64,000 nt of DNA from Micromonospora sp. ATCC 39149 (lineage in GTDB: Bacteria > Actinomycetota > Actinomycetes > Mycobacteriales > Micromonosporaceae): positions 4,331,303 to 4,395,302 of the forward strand of contig NZ_GG657738.1 of the NCBI RefSeq assembly GCF_000158815.1, written 5' to 3'. This document shows, piece by piece, positions 54,319 through 62,405 of this stretch. Below the pieces are notes generated by a model. It did not search any database and was not told where the DNA came from. It worked only from the letters and a program-made list of their open reading frames with translations. A program made the translations under genes and the position numbers. Each line of letters opens with the position of its first letter. Positions within the stretch are counted from its first letter, which is position 1.

Positions 54319-55353
54319 ATGGCGGAGATGACGGTCCGCATCGGGGTTCTCGGCTGCGCCGACATCGCGCGCCGCCGTGCCCTGCCGGCGATCAGGCGGG
54401 TCCCGGAGGCGGAGCTCGTGGTGGTCGCGGCGCGGGAACTGGCCAAGGCGCGCGCCTTCGCCGCGGAGTTCGGGTGCGCCGCCGCCGAGGGCTACCAGTC
54501 CGTTCTCGACCGCCCGGACATCGATGCCGTCTACATTCCGCTGCCGACCGGGCTGCACCACACCTGGATCGAACGCGCCCTGGCCGCGGGCAAACACGTG
54601 CTGGTGGAGAAGCCGCTGACCACCCGGCTGGTCGACACCGCGGCGGTGCTGACCCAGGCCCGGTCGCGTGGGCTCGTGTTGATGGACAACCTCACCTTCC
54701 TCCGACATGGGGTGCACCACTTCGTGCGCCGGATGGTCGCGGCCGGCGAGATCGGCGAGCTGCGGATGGTCTCCGGCGTCTTCGGGTTTCCGCCGCTGCC
54801 TGCGGGCGACATCCGTTACCGACCCGAGCTGGGTGGCGGAGCGCTGCTGGATCTGGGCGTCTACCCGTTGGGCGCGGCCCGGTTCTTCCTGCCGGAGGAG
54901 CCGGAGGTGGTGGCGGCCACCCTCCGGGAGGACCCCGATCGCGGCGTGGACGTTTCGGGTGCCGCGCTGTTGTGTACGCCGGACGGGCGGACCGCACAGA
55001 TCGCCTTCGGTTTCGAGCACTCCTACCGGTGCGAGTACCAGCTCTGGGGAAGCGCCGGCCGGATCGTCGTCGACCGGGCGTACACCCCACCGCCGGCCTG
55101 GCACCCGGTGGTGCGGGTGGAGCGGCAGGACGAGACGCGGGAGCTGACCTTCCCGGCCGAGGACCAGTTCGTCAACACGATGCGAGAGTTCGTCCGCGCC
55201 GTCACCGCCGGTCAGCCGGCGGAGGAGGTGACGGCGATCCGCGCCCGGGCCCGGCTGCTGGACGAGGTTCGCGACCGGGCCAGGGTGTTGCGCGCCCCCG
55301 TGACCTGTCAGGGGCCGGGCGGTCGCCTGGACGCCGCCGGCGCACGAGACTGA
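54319..55353 (+). CDS. NDP-hexose 3-ketoreductase (Gfo/Idh/MocA family)
   Basis: 344 residues from ATG 54319, 4 bp after the previous gene. NAD(P)-binding RIGVLGCADIARRRALPAI, catalytic Lys in VLVEKPLTT and the DLGVYPLGAARFFL segment typical of the oxidoreductase family; similar sugar 3-ketoreductases (AviS/T-like, KijD10-like) act directly after 2,3-dehydratases. Reduces the 3-keto group during olivose biosynthesis. The short tail (RLDAAGARD) carries no motif. Confidence 0.9.
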   Translation: MAEMTVRIGVLGCADIARRRALPAIRRVPEAELVVVAARELAKARAFAAEFGCAAAEGYQSVLDRPDIDAVYIPLPTGLHHTWIERALAAGKHVLVEKPLTTRLVDTAAVLTQARSRGLVLMDNLTFLRHGVHHFVRRMVAAGEIGELRMVSGVFGFPPLPAGDIRYRPELGGGALLDLGVYPLGAARFFLPEEPEVVAATLREDPDRGVDVSGAALLCTPDGRTAQIAFGFEHSYRCEYQLWGSAGRIVVDRAYTPPPAWHPVVRVERQDETRELTFPAEDQFVNTMREFVRAVTAGQPAEEVTAIRARARLLDEVRDRARVLRAPVTCQGPGGRLDAAGARD

Positions 55354-55369
55354 TCCCCAGGAGGTACGG

Positions 55370-56323
55370 ATGGGCGCGCGGCGTGTCGTGGTCGTCGGTG
55401 GTACGGGCTTCGTCGGGCGTCACGTGAGCGCCGCGCTTGCCGCCCGGGGCGACGACGTCCTCGTGTTGGCCCGCCGCGTCCCGTCGGCGGGGCTGCCGTA
55501 CCGGGCCCGGGCGCTGGACGTCGCCACCCTGGAGCCCGCCGCGCTGGCCGCCGTGTTCGACGCCGAGCAGCCCGACGCGGTGGTCAACGCCACCGGCGGC
55601 AAGTGGAACCTGACGGACGCCGAGCTGCCGTCGAGCTGCACGATCCCGACGTGGAGTGTCACCGCGGCGCTGGAGCGCACCCGTTGCCGGCCCAGGCTGG
55701 TGCACCTCGGCTCGGTCCTGGAACGCGTCCAGGAGCCACCCGGGGCTCCCGCCGGTGCCACGGTGCCCACCCAGCCGGAGAGCATGTACGGCAGGGCGAA
55801 GCTGGCCGCCACCCAGGCCGTGCTCGCGGCGACGCGGGCCGGCTCGGTGGACGCGACGGTGCTGCGGCTCGCGAACGTGGTGGGTCCGGGCGTGCCACCC
55901 GACAGCCTGTTGGGGCGGGTCGTCGTTCGCCTGGTCGACGCGGCGGGCCGCGACCGGTCGGCCAGGGTGGAGTTGTCTCCGTTGCGCGCCCACCGGGACT
56001 ACGTCGACGTGCGGGACGTCGCCGAGGCGGTGGTGTCGGCCACGCGGGAGTCCGTCACCGGGCGGGTGATCGGCGTGGGGCGGGGGGAGGCCGTTCCGGT
56101 CCGCTCCCTCGTGGAGATGTTGATCGAGGTGAGCGGGGTGCCGACCGAGGTGGTGGAGTTGCCGGATCGGCCCGGCTCGGTGGAGGTCGTCGACTGGGCC
56201 CGCGTCGACCCGGGGCCCGCGCGTGACCTGCTCGGGTGGCGGCCCCGACGATCGCTGCGGGATGCGGTGGGCGGGCTCTGGGACGAGGCCGCGAGTCGGC
56301 TTCCCGATCGGTCCCGGCGCTGA
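55370..56323 (+). CDS. NDP-sugar 4-ketoreductase (SDR)
   Basis: 317 residues from ATG 55370 with CAGGAGG upstream. SDR-type: VVVVGGTGFVGRHVSAAL, LVHLGSVLERVQEPPG, YGRAK as the YxxxK pair, then LRLANVVGPGVP. The usual position of such a gene after a 2,3-dehydratase and a 3-ketoreductase is the last step of 2,6-dideoxysugar assembly, setting C-4 stereochemistry. Last gene of the olivose operon; a repeat-containing interval follows. Confidence 0.87.
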   Translation: MGARRVVVVGGTGFVGRHVSAALAARGDDVLVLARRVPSAGLPYRARALDVATLEPAALAAVFDAEQPDAVVNATGGKWNLTDAELPSSCTIPTWSVTAALERTRCRPRLVHLGSVLERVQEPPGAPAGATVPTQPESMYGRAKLAATQAVLAATRAGSVDATVLRLANVVGPGVPPDSLLGRVVVRLVDAAGRDRSARVELSPLRAHRDYVDVRDVAEAVVSATRESVTGRVIGVGRGEAVPVRSLVEMLIEVSGVPTEVVELPDRPGSVEVVDWARVDPGPARDLLGWRPRRSLRDAVGGLWDEAASRLPDRSRR

Positions 56324-56337
56324 ACCGTCGGGTGGTT

Positions 56338-56423
56338 CCGGCCCCGCGCGCGATGCCGGTCCGCTTGCAGGGCTGACAGGTCGCCGGAGATCTTCGTGCC
56401 GGCCCCGCGCGCGATGCCGGTCC
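56338..56423. repeat. 25-bp direct repeat, 61-bp period
   Basis: The 25-base unit at 56338-56362 recurs exactly at 56399-56423 (core GCCCCGCGCGCGATGCCGGT). It lies just downstream of the 4-ketoreductase gene. Confidence 0.75.
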
Positions 56424-56582
56424 CCGCGCGGGGCGACAGCCGGCGAGCGACCCGCTGATCACGACGCCGGACGGTGTCCGGGCCCGTGCCCCCCCAGCGG
56501 CGGTGAGGCTACCGGGACGGGGTGGACGTCGTCGTTCGCATTGCCGGACGGTCGGCCTGCTCACGGTGCGGAGTGGTTGATC

Positions 56583-56626
56583 TTGACGGGTGGGCAATTT
56601 GTTCGGGCAATTGATTGACGGGTGGG
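56583..56626. repeat. TTGACGGGTGGG direct repeats upstream of CTAG-box D
   Basis: TTGACGGGTGGG at 56583-56594 and again at 56615-56626, a 32-bp period (about three helical turns); GGGCAATT also repeats between and next to them. Placement 19 bp before the CTAG-box fits binding of a regulator on one DNA face. Confidence 0.5.
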
Positions 56627-56644
56627 GGATCGACGCTCGCCAGA

Positions 56645-56660
56645 CTAAGGAATCCCCTAG
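56645..56660. promoter_or_regulatory. CTAG-box D in the gene-free interval
   Basis: CTAAGGAATCCCCTAG agrees with the PimM operator consensus at 14 of 16 positions, among the best in the window. It lies 652 bp before the luxR-like gene, the nearest downstream gene on the plus strand. Confidence 0.5.
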
Positions 56661-56740
56661 GAATGTGCTGGTGTCGCTCTGGTCGCGATTCCGCCCCTTT
56701 TGTCAGGGTGGTGGGCCTGGCTGGAGCTGGGTTGTCTAAA

Positions 56741-56754
56741 GTGACACATGTCAC
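56741..56754. promoter_or_regulatory. Inverted repeat GTGACA-CA-TGTCAC
   Basis: Perfect 6-bp arms around a 2-bp centre, 80 bp downstream of CTAG-box D. Its symmetry and spacing suit a dimeric regulator. There is no second copy in the window. Confidence 0.3.
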
Positions 56755-57311
56755 TGCATGGATTTCCCGCGCCTGCTTACTCATGGTCTTGAGCAGGGGT
56801 TTTGTCGCCAGGTGCGGCTGAGATGAAAGATCCTGCCAGTTCTGCATGGAAGCCTGGCGATATCCTCGGGGGGTGGACGCTCCGCAGTGGGCCGGCTACG
56901 CTTTTGGCGTATTGGTGAGTTCAGCGCGAGCGACAGGGCCAGCCGATTGTCACTTTCCGTAACTATCGGCTCGAATCCGGTCGGTTTCATTTCGCCAGTG
57001 ATGTCGATCGACAGTAGCGAAGGGCTTCGAAACTCAATGTTCCTCCGCTGGTTCTGTGCAGCGCGAACCGATGGGTTGCCGAAGTTGGAGCCCAAGCCGA
57101 CAGGCCCGTCAGGCGGGCTACGTGCCGGGGGCATCGCCGCACACTGAGACAGCTCCGCAAGCGCAGGACGACGAGTGGCGGGCACCCGGCCTTCCGCCGC
57201 TGACGGTCTTCCAGCGGAAGCGACCACTCGTCCACCGGCACCTCAGGGGGGTGTCCGGGCGATGACGTCTGGCCGCGTACGAGCCAACAGATCCACAATC
57301 AAGGGGGCGTT

Positions 57312-57560
57312 GTGAATCTCAAGTTCTCACTGTCCGATCTGGACGCGCGCATCATCGAAAGCATCGCCGCAGGCGAACGGACGGTGCATATCGCCAACAA
57401 GGTCTACCTCAGCCGTCAGGGCGTCGAGTACCACGTCAGCAAGCTGTTGCAGAACCTGCGAGTGCCCAACCGGCCGGCCCTGATCGCGAAGGCGTACGCG
57501 ATGGGCATCCTCGCGGCGGGCACCTGGCCGCCGACCGTCAGCAAGGACGAAGCGGCCTGA
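57312..57560 (+). CDS. Stand-alone LuxR-type HTH regulator
   Basis: 82 residues from GTG 57312, preceded by AAGGGGGCG. The whole protein is a single LuxR/GerE helix-turn-helix: FSLSDLDARIIESIAAGERT, then VHIANKVYLSRQGVEYHVSK with the recognition helix, and LRVPNRPALIAKAYAMGIL. There is no PAS, ATPase or receiver domain. Similar small proteins occur in many actinobacterial antibiotic clusters and may be pathway regulators. It is a candidate to act on the CTAG-boxes, though no direct evidence links them. It precedes the GT2-like gene by 150 bp. Confidence 0.82.
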   Translation: MNLKFSLSDLDARIIESIAAGERTVHIANKVYLSRQGVEYHVSKLLQNLRVPNRPALIAKAYAMGILAAGTWPPTVSKDEAA

Positions 57561-57710
57561 GCTCCGCCCCCGGCCGCTCACCGGACGGCCCGCCGCGCTG
57601 CGGTGCGCCACCTGTCCGTGGGGCGGCCGGGGCCGCGGCACGCTGCCGCGGAGCGCGATCCGGTGGGCCGCCTCTCCCCGCCGGCCCCACAACGCTCATG
57701 TCGAGGGACG

Positions 57711-58625
57711 ATGCCGAACAACGCCTCTGTGGTCAGCCGCGATCCGTCCGACCACCCGATGGTGGTGGCGATCTGCGCGTTCCGGGTGGAGAACGTCAGG
57801 AAACACCTCGCGCACAACATGGCCCAGCTCTCCGGCGACGAGTACTACGTCCTGCTGGACCGGCCCGTCACGGCCGAGGCGGAGGAGGTCGCCGAGGAGG
57901 TCCGGGCCGCCGGCGGCACCATGCGCATCCTCGGTGCCACCAATGGCCTGTCGGCCTCCCGCAACGCGATGCTCGCCCGCTGGCCGCACCACCATCTGAT
58001 GTTCGTCGACGACGACGTGCGGCTCGACGCCGCTGCCGTCGACGCCGTCCGCAAGAGCCTGCGCGACGGCGCGCACGTGGTCGGCACCCGGCTGGCCCGC
58101 CCCGCGCTGCGTCTGCCGTGGTACGTCACCTCCGGCCAGTTCCACCTGGTCGGCTGGCACCGTGACCAGGGAAACATCAAGATCTGGGGCGCGTGCATGG
58201 GGGTGGACTCCGCGTTCGCGCACGCCCACGGGTTGGATTTCGACCTGGCCCTCAGCCGTACCGGGGGCAACCTCCAGTCAGGGGAGGACACCTCCTTCAT
58301 CAGCGCCATGAAGGCCGCCGGCGCCCGCGAGCAACTGCTCCCGGACCACGCGGTCACCCATGACATCGACCCGGGCCGGCTGACCCCCCGGTACCTGCTG
58401 CGGCGGGCGTACTGGCAGGGGCGGTGCGAGGCCGGACGGAACCAGGCACGGGCCGGCCTGCGCAAGGAATGGGACCGGCACCGTACGGCCCCGGAATCCC
58501 GGCTCGCCCTGCCACTGGCCCTCGGCTACACCGCGGCGACCGCCGCCGGGTTGAGCCACGAACTGCTGCGAAGGGCGCGGTTGCGGCGGTTCCCGCCCCC
58601 GAGACGCTCTCCCGAGCCGGGCTGA
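57711..58625 (+). CDS. GT2-like glycosyltransferase
   Basis: 304 residues from ATG 57711 with GAGGG upstream. GT-A fold with the donor and metal-binding DDD motif in HLMFVDDDVRLDAAA (about residue 100), preceded by NGLSASRNAMLARWP, a common GT2 acceptor-side motif, and followed by GGNLQSGEDTSFISAMKAAGA, the ED catalytic region of GT2 enzymes. Substrate unknown. Its 3' 348 bp overlap the end of an antisense open frame that belongs to the next gene. Confidence 0.82.
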   Translation: MPNNASVVSRDPSDHPMVVAICAFRVENVRKHLAHNMAQLSGDEYYVLLDRPVTAEAEEVAEEVRAAGGTMRILGATNGLSASRNAMLARWPHHHLMFVDDDVRLDAAAVDAVRKSLRDGAHVVGTRLARPALRLPWYVTSGQFHLVGWHRDQGNIKIWGACMGVDSAFAHAHGLDFDLALSRTGGNLQSGEDTSFISAMKAAGAREQLLPDHAVTHDIDPGRLTPRYLLRRAYWQGRCEAGRNQARAGLRKEWDRHRTAPESRLALPLALGYTAATAAGLSHELLRRARLRRFPPPRRSPEPG

Positions 58626-59543
58626 CGGTCGGGCCGGGGAACCCCCCGGGCCGCCCGCCCGGGTGAGGACGGCCTCCCAGCACTGGCGGACGCCGTCGGG
58701 GAGGCTGATCCGCGCCTGCCAGCCCAGGGTCTCCCGGGCGAGGGTGGTGTCGAGCCAGTTGCCCCGATGGTCGAACTGCCGGCGGACGTCCCGGATGACC
58801 TCCAGCTCACGACCGGCCACCGTGGACATCGTCTGGAGCAACTCGGCGAGGGAGGTGGGCAGGCCCGAGCCGACGTTCACGACCGTGGGCAGCCGGTCCC
58901 GGTCGCCGTCACCGGCCCGCTGCGCGATGACCTCCATGATCGCGGTGACGTCGTCGACGTGTACGTAGTCCCGCACCACGGCCGGATCGCCGAAGAGCCG
59001 GATCGGCTCTCCGCGCACGGTGGCCTCCAGCCAGTGTGACAGGACACCGTACCCGGGGGTCGGCCGCTGCCCCGGACCGTAGACGTTGCTCAGCCGGGTC
59101 ACCACCGGCTGCACCCGGTCGGTGTGGCGCAGCAGCTCCTGTTCCAGCCGCAGCTTCGCCCGGCCGTACGCCGAGGCGGGCCCGGTGGCCGACCGCTCGT
59201 GGTAGGGCGGCCACACCGTCGGCGTGTACACCGCCCCGCCCGAGCTGGCCAGGACGAACACCGGCCGGTGGTCCACCCCCGCCAGCGCACTTAGCACGTC
59301 CAGCAACAACTCGCGTTCCCGGACGACCCGTTCCGGTTGCTGCTCCGCCAGCGCCGGGCTCAGCCGGGCGGCGAGGAAGTAGACGACCTGCGCCTCGCGG
59401 AGCCCCGGCGCGGGCCGGCCGTCGACGACGGGTGGGGCGGCACGGCTGAAGCGCGCCACCGGATGCCCGGCCTCGGCCAGGCGGGAGACGAGGCGTGAGC
59501 CGATGAAGCCGGTGGCGCCGACCACCGCTGCGGGGCGTCGCAA
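58278..59543 (-). CDS. NAD-dependent epimerase/dehydratase with antisense read-through tail
   Basis: 421 residues from TTG 59543, 14 bp after the HAD stop and with GAAGGAG 5 bp upstream; an ATG at 59597 would overlap the HAD gene. Extended SDR: AAVVGATGFIGSRLVSRLAE, VLASSGGAVY, YGRAK and TRLSNVYGPGQRP. The recognisable protein ends near 58660 (QCWEAVLTRAGG). No stop occurs there: the frame continues for about 120 codons antisense to the GT2-like gene with Arg/Gly/Pro-rich, meaningless sequence. A lost stop codon, an early frameshift or true 3' overlap are possible. Role: sugar epimerase/reductase. Confidence 0.8.
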   Translation of the reverse strand: MRRPAAVVGATGFIGSRLVSRLAEAGHPVARFSRAAPPVVDGRPAPGLREAQVVYFLAARLSPALAEQQPERVVRERELLLDVLSALAGVDHRPVFVLASSGGAVYTPTVWPPYHERSATGPASAYGRAKLRLEQELLRHTDRVQPVVTRLSNVYGPGQRPTPGYGVLSHWLEATVRGEPIRLFGDPAVVRDYVHVDDVTAIMEVIAQRAGDGDRDRLPTVVNVGSGLPTSLAELLQTMSTVAGRELEVIRDVRRQFDHRGNWLDTTLARETLGWQARISLPDGVRQCWEAVLTRAGGPGGSPARPSARLGRASRGREPPQPRPSQQFVAQPGGGRRGVAEGQWQGEPGFRGRTVPVPFLAQAGPCLVPSGLAPPLPVRPPQQVPGGQPARVDVMGDRVVREQLLAGAGGLHGADEGGVLP

Positions 59544-59556
59544 CTGCACTCCTTCG

Positions 59557-60309
59557 TCAAAGTCCGCCGGTGCCGGCGTTCGAACGCGGGGTGGCACTCG
59601 TCAGGGGAGAGTCGGCCAGGGCCGCCAGGGACGCCACGGTGGTGACCCGGGCGTCCGCGGGCGGGGAGCCGGTGCGGAACGCCCTCAGCTCCGTGTAGAC
59701 CCGGACCAGGTCCGGATGGACGCCCGGCGGCCGGCGGTACGCCGGATCGGGCAGCACGAACGCCACCGGGCAACCGAGCCCGAGCGCGGGCAGGACGTCG
59801 TGATCCGTCCGGTTGCCCACCACCAGCAACTCGGCGGGCGGGATCGCCAGCCGCCGCAGGGCGAGCCCGAGCAGGGCCGGGTCGGGCTTGGCCACCCCGA
59901 CGAGGGAGTCGAGGAGCACCTCCCGGCAGACCTGGCTGACCTGCCACCGGGCCAGTACGTCCGCGCACTCGGGGGGCTGGTTGGCGACGATCACGACGGG
60001 TAGTTCCCTGGCCAGCCTGGTGACCGCGCGAACGGCACCGGGAATCTCCTGGGCCAGCTCGCCCCAGGACTGCCGGACCCGCGACCAGCTCAGCGCGGCG
60101 GCCTCCGAGTGGAGCCAGGTCCGGCCGGTTGGGTCGCCCTCGCCGTAGTGGTAGAACCGCTCGACGTGCTCCAGAAACGCACGCAGGTCGAGCGTCGGGT
60201 CGGTGGCCTGGAGGCGGTCGAAGGTGTCCTGGAGCCAGGCCAGCTCGAACGGCTCGTCGTAGTAGACGACCCCGCCGACGTCCAGCGCGACGGCGCTGTG
60301 CCCGGTCAT
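59557..60309 (-). CDS. HAD-superfamily phosphatase
   Basis: 250 residues from ATG 60309. HAD motif I VALDVGGVVYYDEP (DxGGV type), motif II in VVIVANQPPE, the Lys of VGVAKPDPALL and motif IV VVGNRTDHDVLPAL. The cap domain between motifs I and II is helical. In sugar clusters such enzymes often dephosphorylate sugar phosphates; the exact substrate is not predictable. It is co-transcribed with the epimerase 13 bp downstream and divergent from the PhyH oxygenase. Confidence 0.85.
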   Translation of the reverse strand: MTGHSAVALDVGGVVYYDEPFELAWLQDTFDRLQATDPTLDLRAFLEHVERFYHYGEGDPTGRTWLHSEAAALSWSRVRQSWGELAQEIPGAVRAVTRLARELPVVIVANQPPECADVLARWQVSQVCREVLLDSLVGVAKPDPALLGLALRRLAIPPAELLVVGNRTDHDVLPALGLGCPVAFVLPDPAYRRPPGVHPDLVRVYTELRAFRTGSPPADARVTTVASLAALADSPLTSATPRSNAGTGGL

Positions 60310-60412
60310 CCCAAACCCCCCACCGACATCGAGGACATCGAGGCGAGTCTCGCACGGGGATGAATGGACAATCGAGAGCGCGTGCCGTTCTGGCAGCGGC
60401 GCGGACCGAATA

Positions 60413-60428
60413 CTAGTCGAATCCCTAT
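60413..60428. promoter_or_regulatory. CTAG-box E in divergent HAD / oxygenase promoter
   Basis: CTAGTCGAATCCCTAT, 12 of 16 matches to the PimM operator consensus. It lies in the 199-bp gap between the divergent HAD and PhyH genes, 81 bp before the latter. Confidence 0.4.
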
Positions 60429-60508
60429 TTCCCGCTCGGGAGCGGTATCGCCGCGCTGTTCCTACCGTATGGTTTATTCGCGGACAGGCTATTCCGAGAG
60501 GTGGTCAA

Positions 60509-61270
60509 ATGGCCGTGGGGACTGTTGGTGCGGAGGTCGTCGACCGTCGGCTGGAGGCTTACCGGCGCGATGGCTTCGTGACTCTCCCGCAGCTCGCCGA
60601 CGACGCCGAGGTCGCCTGGCTCCGGGCCGCCTACGACCGGCTCTTCGCCGATCACGCGTCGCCCGACACCGGCGACTACCGGGACATCGCCGGCCGTGGC
60701 GACGACGCCGCGCCTGCCCGTCTCCCGCAGATCGTCCGGCCGGAGAAATACCTGCCGGAGTTGGTGGAGACCGCGCACTTCGCGCGATGCCGGGCCATCG
60801 CCTCCGCTTTCCTCGACATCCCCGAGGACGAACTCGACTTCTACGGCCACGCGATCCTCAAGCCGCCGCGCTACGGCGCACCCACTCCGTGGCACCAGGA
60901 CGAGGCGTACATGGACCCGCGCTGGTCCCGTCGCGGCCTGAGCATCTGGACCCCGCTCGACGAGGCGACGGTGTCCAGCGGCTGTCTCCAGTACCTGCCG
61001 GGCCTGCACCGGGGCGGGGTGCTCCCGCACCATCACATCAACCACGACGACCGCATCGAAGGTCTGATGACGGACGAGGTCGACGACACGGACAGCGTCG
61101 CCTGCCCGCTGCGGCCGGGCGAGGCGGTCATGCACGACTTCCGTGCGCCGCACTACGCCGGCCCGAACGAGACGGACCAGCCGCGCCGCGCGTACGTCCT
61201 GGTGTTCATGAGCCAGCCGGTCGAGGTGACCGACCCCGAGCCGCGACCCTGGCTGCACGACCGGAGCTGA
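60509..61270 (+). CDS. PhyH-type Fe(II)/2-oxoglutarate oxygenase
   Basis: 253 residues from ATG 60509 with GAGAGG upstream. Iron ligands H129-x-D131 in PTPWHQDEAYMDP and distal His215 in APHYAGPNET; Arg in QPRRAYVLVFMS. Third PhyH-type enzyme of the cluster, with a size nearest the characterised orthosomycin bridge oxygenases. It likely performs one orthoester or methylenedioxy ring closure. Monocistronic and divergent from the HAD gene, with CTAG-box E between them. Confidence 0.88.
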   Translation: MAVGTVGAEVVDRRLEAYRRDGFVTLPQLADDAEVAWLRAAYDRLFADHASPDTGDYRDIAGRGDDAAPARLPQIVRPEKYLPELVETAHFARCRAIASAFLDIPEDELDFYGHAILKPPRYGAPTPWHQDEAYMDPRWSRRGLSIWTPLDEATVSSGCLQYLPGLHRGGVLPHHHINHDDRIEGLMTDEVDDTDSVACPLRPGEAVMHDFRAPHYAGPNETDQPRRAYVLVFMSQPVEVTDPEPRPWLHDRS

Positions 61271-61281
61271 CCTGGCCGGGC

Positions 61282-61311
61282 GCGCCGGTGTCGGACCGCC
61301 GACACCGGCGC
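61282..61311. terminator. Bidirectional terminator, 13-bp hairpin
   Basis: GCGCCGGTGTCGG pairs perfectly with CCGACACCGGCGC around ACCG. It lies between the converging PhyH and GT4 genes. Confidence 0.75.
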
Positions 61312-61368
61312 TTCCGCGTGCGGCGGGCACCCCCTACGGTCGCGACCGTAGCCGCCGCCCGGGCCGGC

Positions 61369-62391
61369 TCAGGACCAGCGCGCGCCGGCCAGCACGTCGC
61401 GGTACACCGCCTCGTAGCGCCGGGCGATCTCCACGTGCCCCCAGCACCGGATCGCGGCCTTCCGCGCCTGGGCGGGCGACGGCAGTCGGGACAGCACCGC
61501 TCGGGCCTCCCGCTCGTCGAAGCCGGTGCCGAAGCCCACCACCTCGCCGACGGCCGGCACGATCTCCGCCAGGCAGCCGTTGCTCGTGCCGACCACCGGG
61601 GTGCCGCTGGCCGCCGCCTCGGACACCACGGTCGCACCCGGCTCGCACCACGTGCCGCCCCACGGGCCGGGCACCGGCTGGGAGAGCACCAGGATGGCAG
61701 CCGCCGTGGCGAGCAGGTCCATACGTTCCTGACCCCCCACCTCGCCGACGAGGGTGACGTGGTCGCCGTACTCGCCCATGATCCGGTCGAGGTACTCCGG
61801 CTCCCAGGCCGGACCGGCCATCAGTAGCCGGCGGCCGGCGGCCCGGGCGAACGCGGCCGCCTCCAGCGCGCCCTTGAACGGGGAGATCCGGCCCATGAAG
61901 AGCAGGAAGTCGTCCTTGCGGTCGCCGGGGCGGTAGAGCGACGGATCCACCCCGATCGGGATGACCGGGGCGTCCGCGCCGCCGCCGCACTGCTCCCGCT
62001 GCGCCTTCGAGGCGTACACGCAGCCGGCCGGATAGGACGGGCGGGTGGTCATGTGGTGCGAGGCCACCAGGCCGACCCCCGGGGGCAGCTCGATCGGATC
62101 CACCTTGCCGCAGCTGTAGTCGTTGACGACGTCCACCGGAGCGGACTTCAACCATGCCCGGATGTCCTCGGGCTCGCCCGCCGGCACCACGGTCAGGCGT
62201 GGATGCGTACGCGGACTGCCCGGGGCACCGAGCAGGAACACCTCGTGCCCGAGTTCGAGCAGGCCCTTGATCTTGTTGGCCACGATCCACTGGATCCCGC
62301 CGTACCCCTGCGGCGGGACCGTGATCCACTGCCGCTCGTCGCTCGGCAACCGGAACGGTATGTTGACCATCGCGATCCGCAGGGGGGTCAT
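61369..62391 (-). CDS. GT4 family glycosyltransferase
   Basis: 340 residues from ATG 62391. GT-B retaining type: N-terminal glycine-rich VPPQGYGGIQWIV, central VIPIGVDPSLYRPG and LLFMGRISPFKGALEA (the GT4 donor-site block), and the E-x7-E motif in CEPGATVVSEAAASGTPVVGT. The sugar donor is not determinable from sequence. Third full glycosyltransferase in the window. It lies 14 bp downstream of the CgeB-like gene on the minus strand. Confidence 0.9.
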   Translation of the reverse strand: MTPLRIAMVNIPFRLPSDERQWITVPPQGYGGIQWIVANKIKGLLELGHEVFLLGAPGSPRTHPRLTVVPAGEPEDIRAWLKSAPVDVVNDYSCGKVDPIELPPGVGLVASHHMTTRPSYPAGCVYASKAQREQCGGGADAPVIPIGVDPSLYRPGDRKDDFLLFMGRISPFKGALEAAAFARAAGRRLLMAGPAWEPEYLDRIMGEYGDHVTLVGEVGGQERMDLLATAAAILVLSQPVPGPWGGTWCEPGATVVSEAAASGTPVVGTSNGCLAEIVPAVGEVVGFGTGFDEREARAVLSRLPSPAQARKAAIRCWGHVEIARRYEAVYRDVLAGARWS

Positions 62392-62405
62392 CTGCTCCTC
62401 ATTCC

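Larger units (their letters stand above)
56324..57311. other. Gene-free 990-bp interval
   Basis: No frame here has a plausible start, ribosome site and codon bias. The region from about 56580 on is markedly more AT-rich than the flanking genes. It contains a 25-bp direct repeat, a 12-bp CCCCGCGCGGGG palindrome (56422-56433), TTGACGGGTGGG repeats, CTAG-box D, and an inverted repeat GTGACA-CA-TGTCAC. It is probably a regulatory region for the luxR-like gene, perhaps with an unrecognised leader or small RNA. Confidence 0.6.

Noticed and set aside
56422..56433. CCCCGCGCGGGG as a terminator for the olivose operon
   Set aside because: Perfect palindrome but no loop and nearly 100 bp after the stop; it overlaps the 25-bp repeat and is simple GC sequence, so termination is not supported.
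56887..57147. 86-codon plus-strand frame in the gene-free interval
   Set aside because: No ribosome site, no G/C third-position bias, no recognisable motif. The overlapping minus frames are equally poor.
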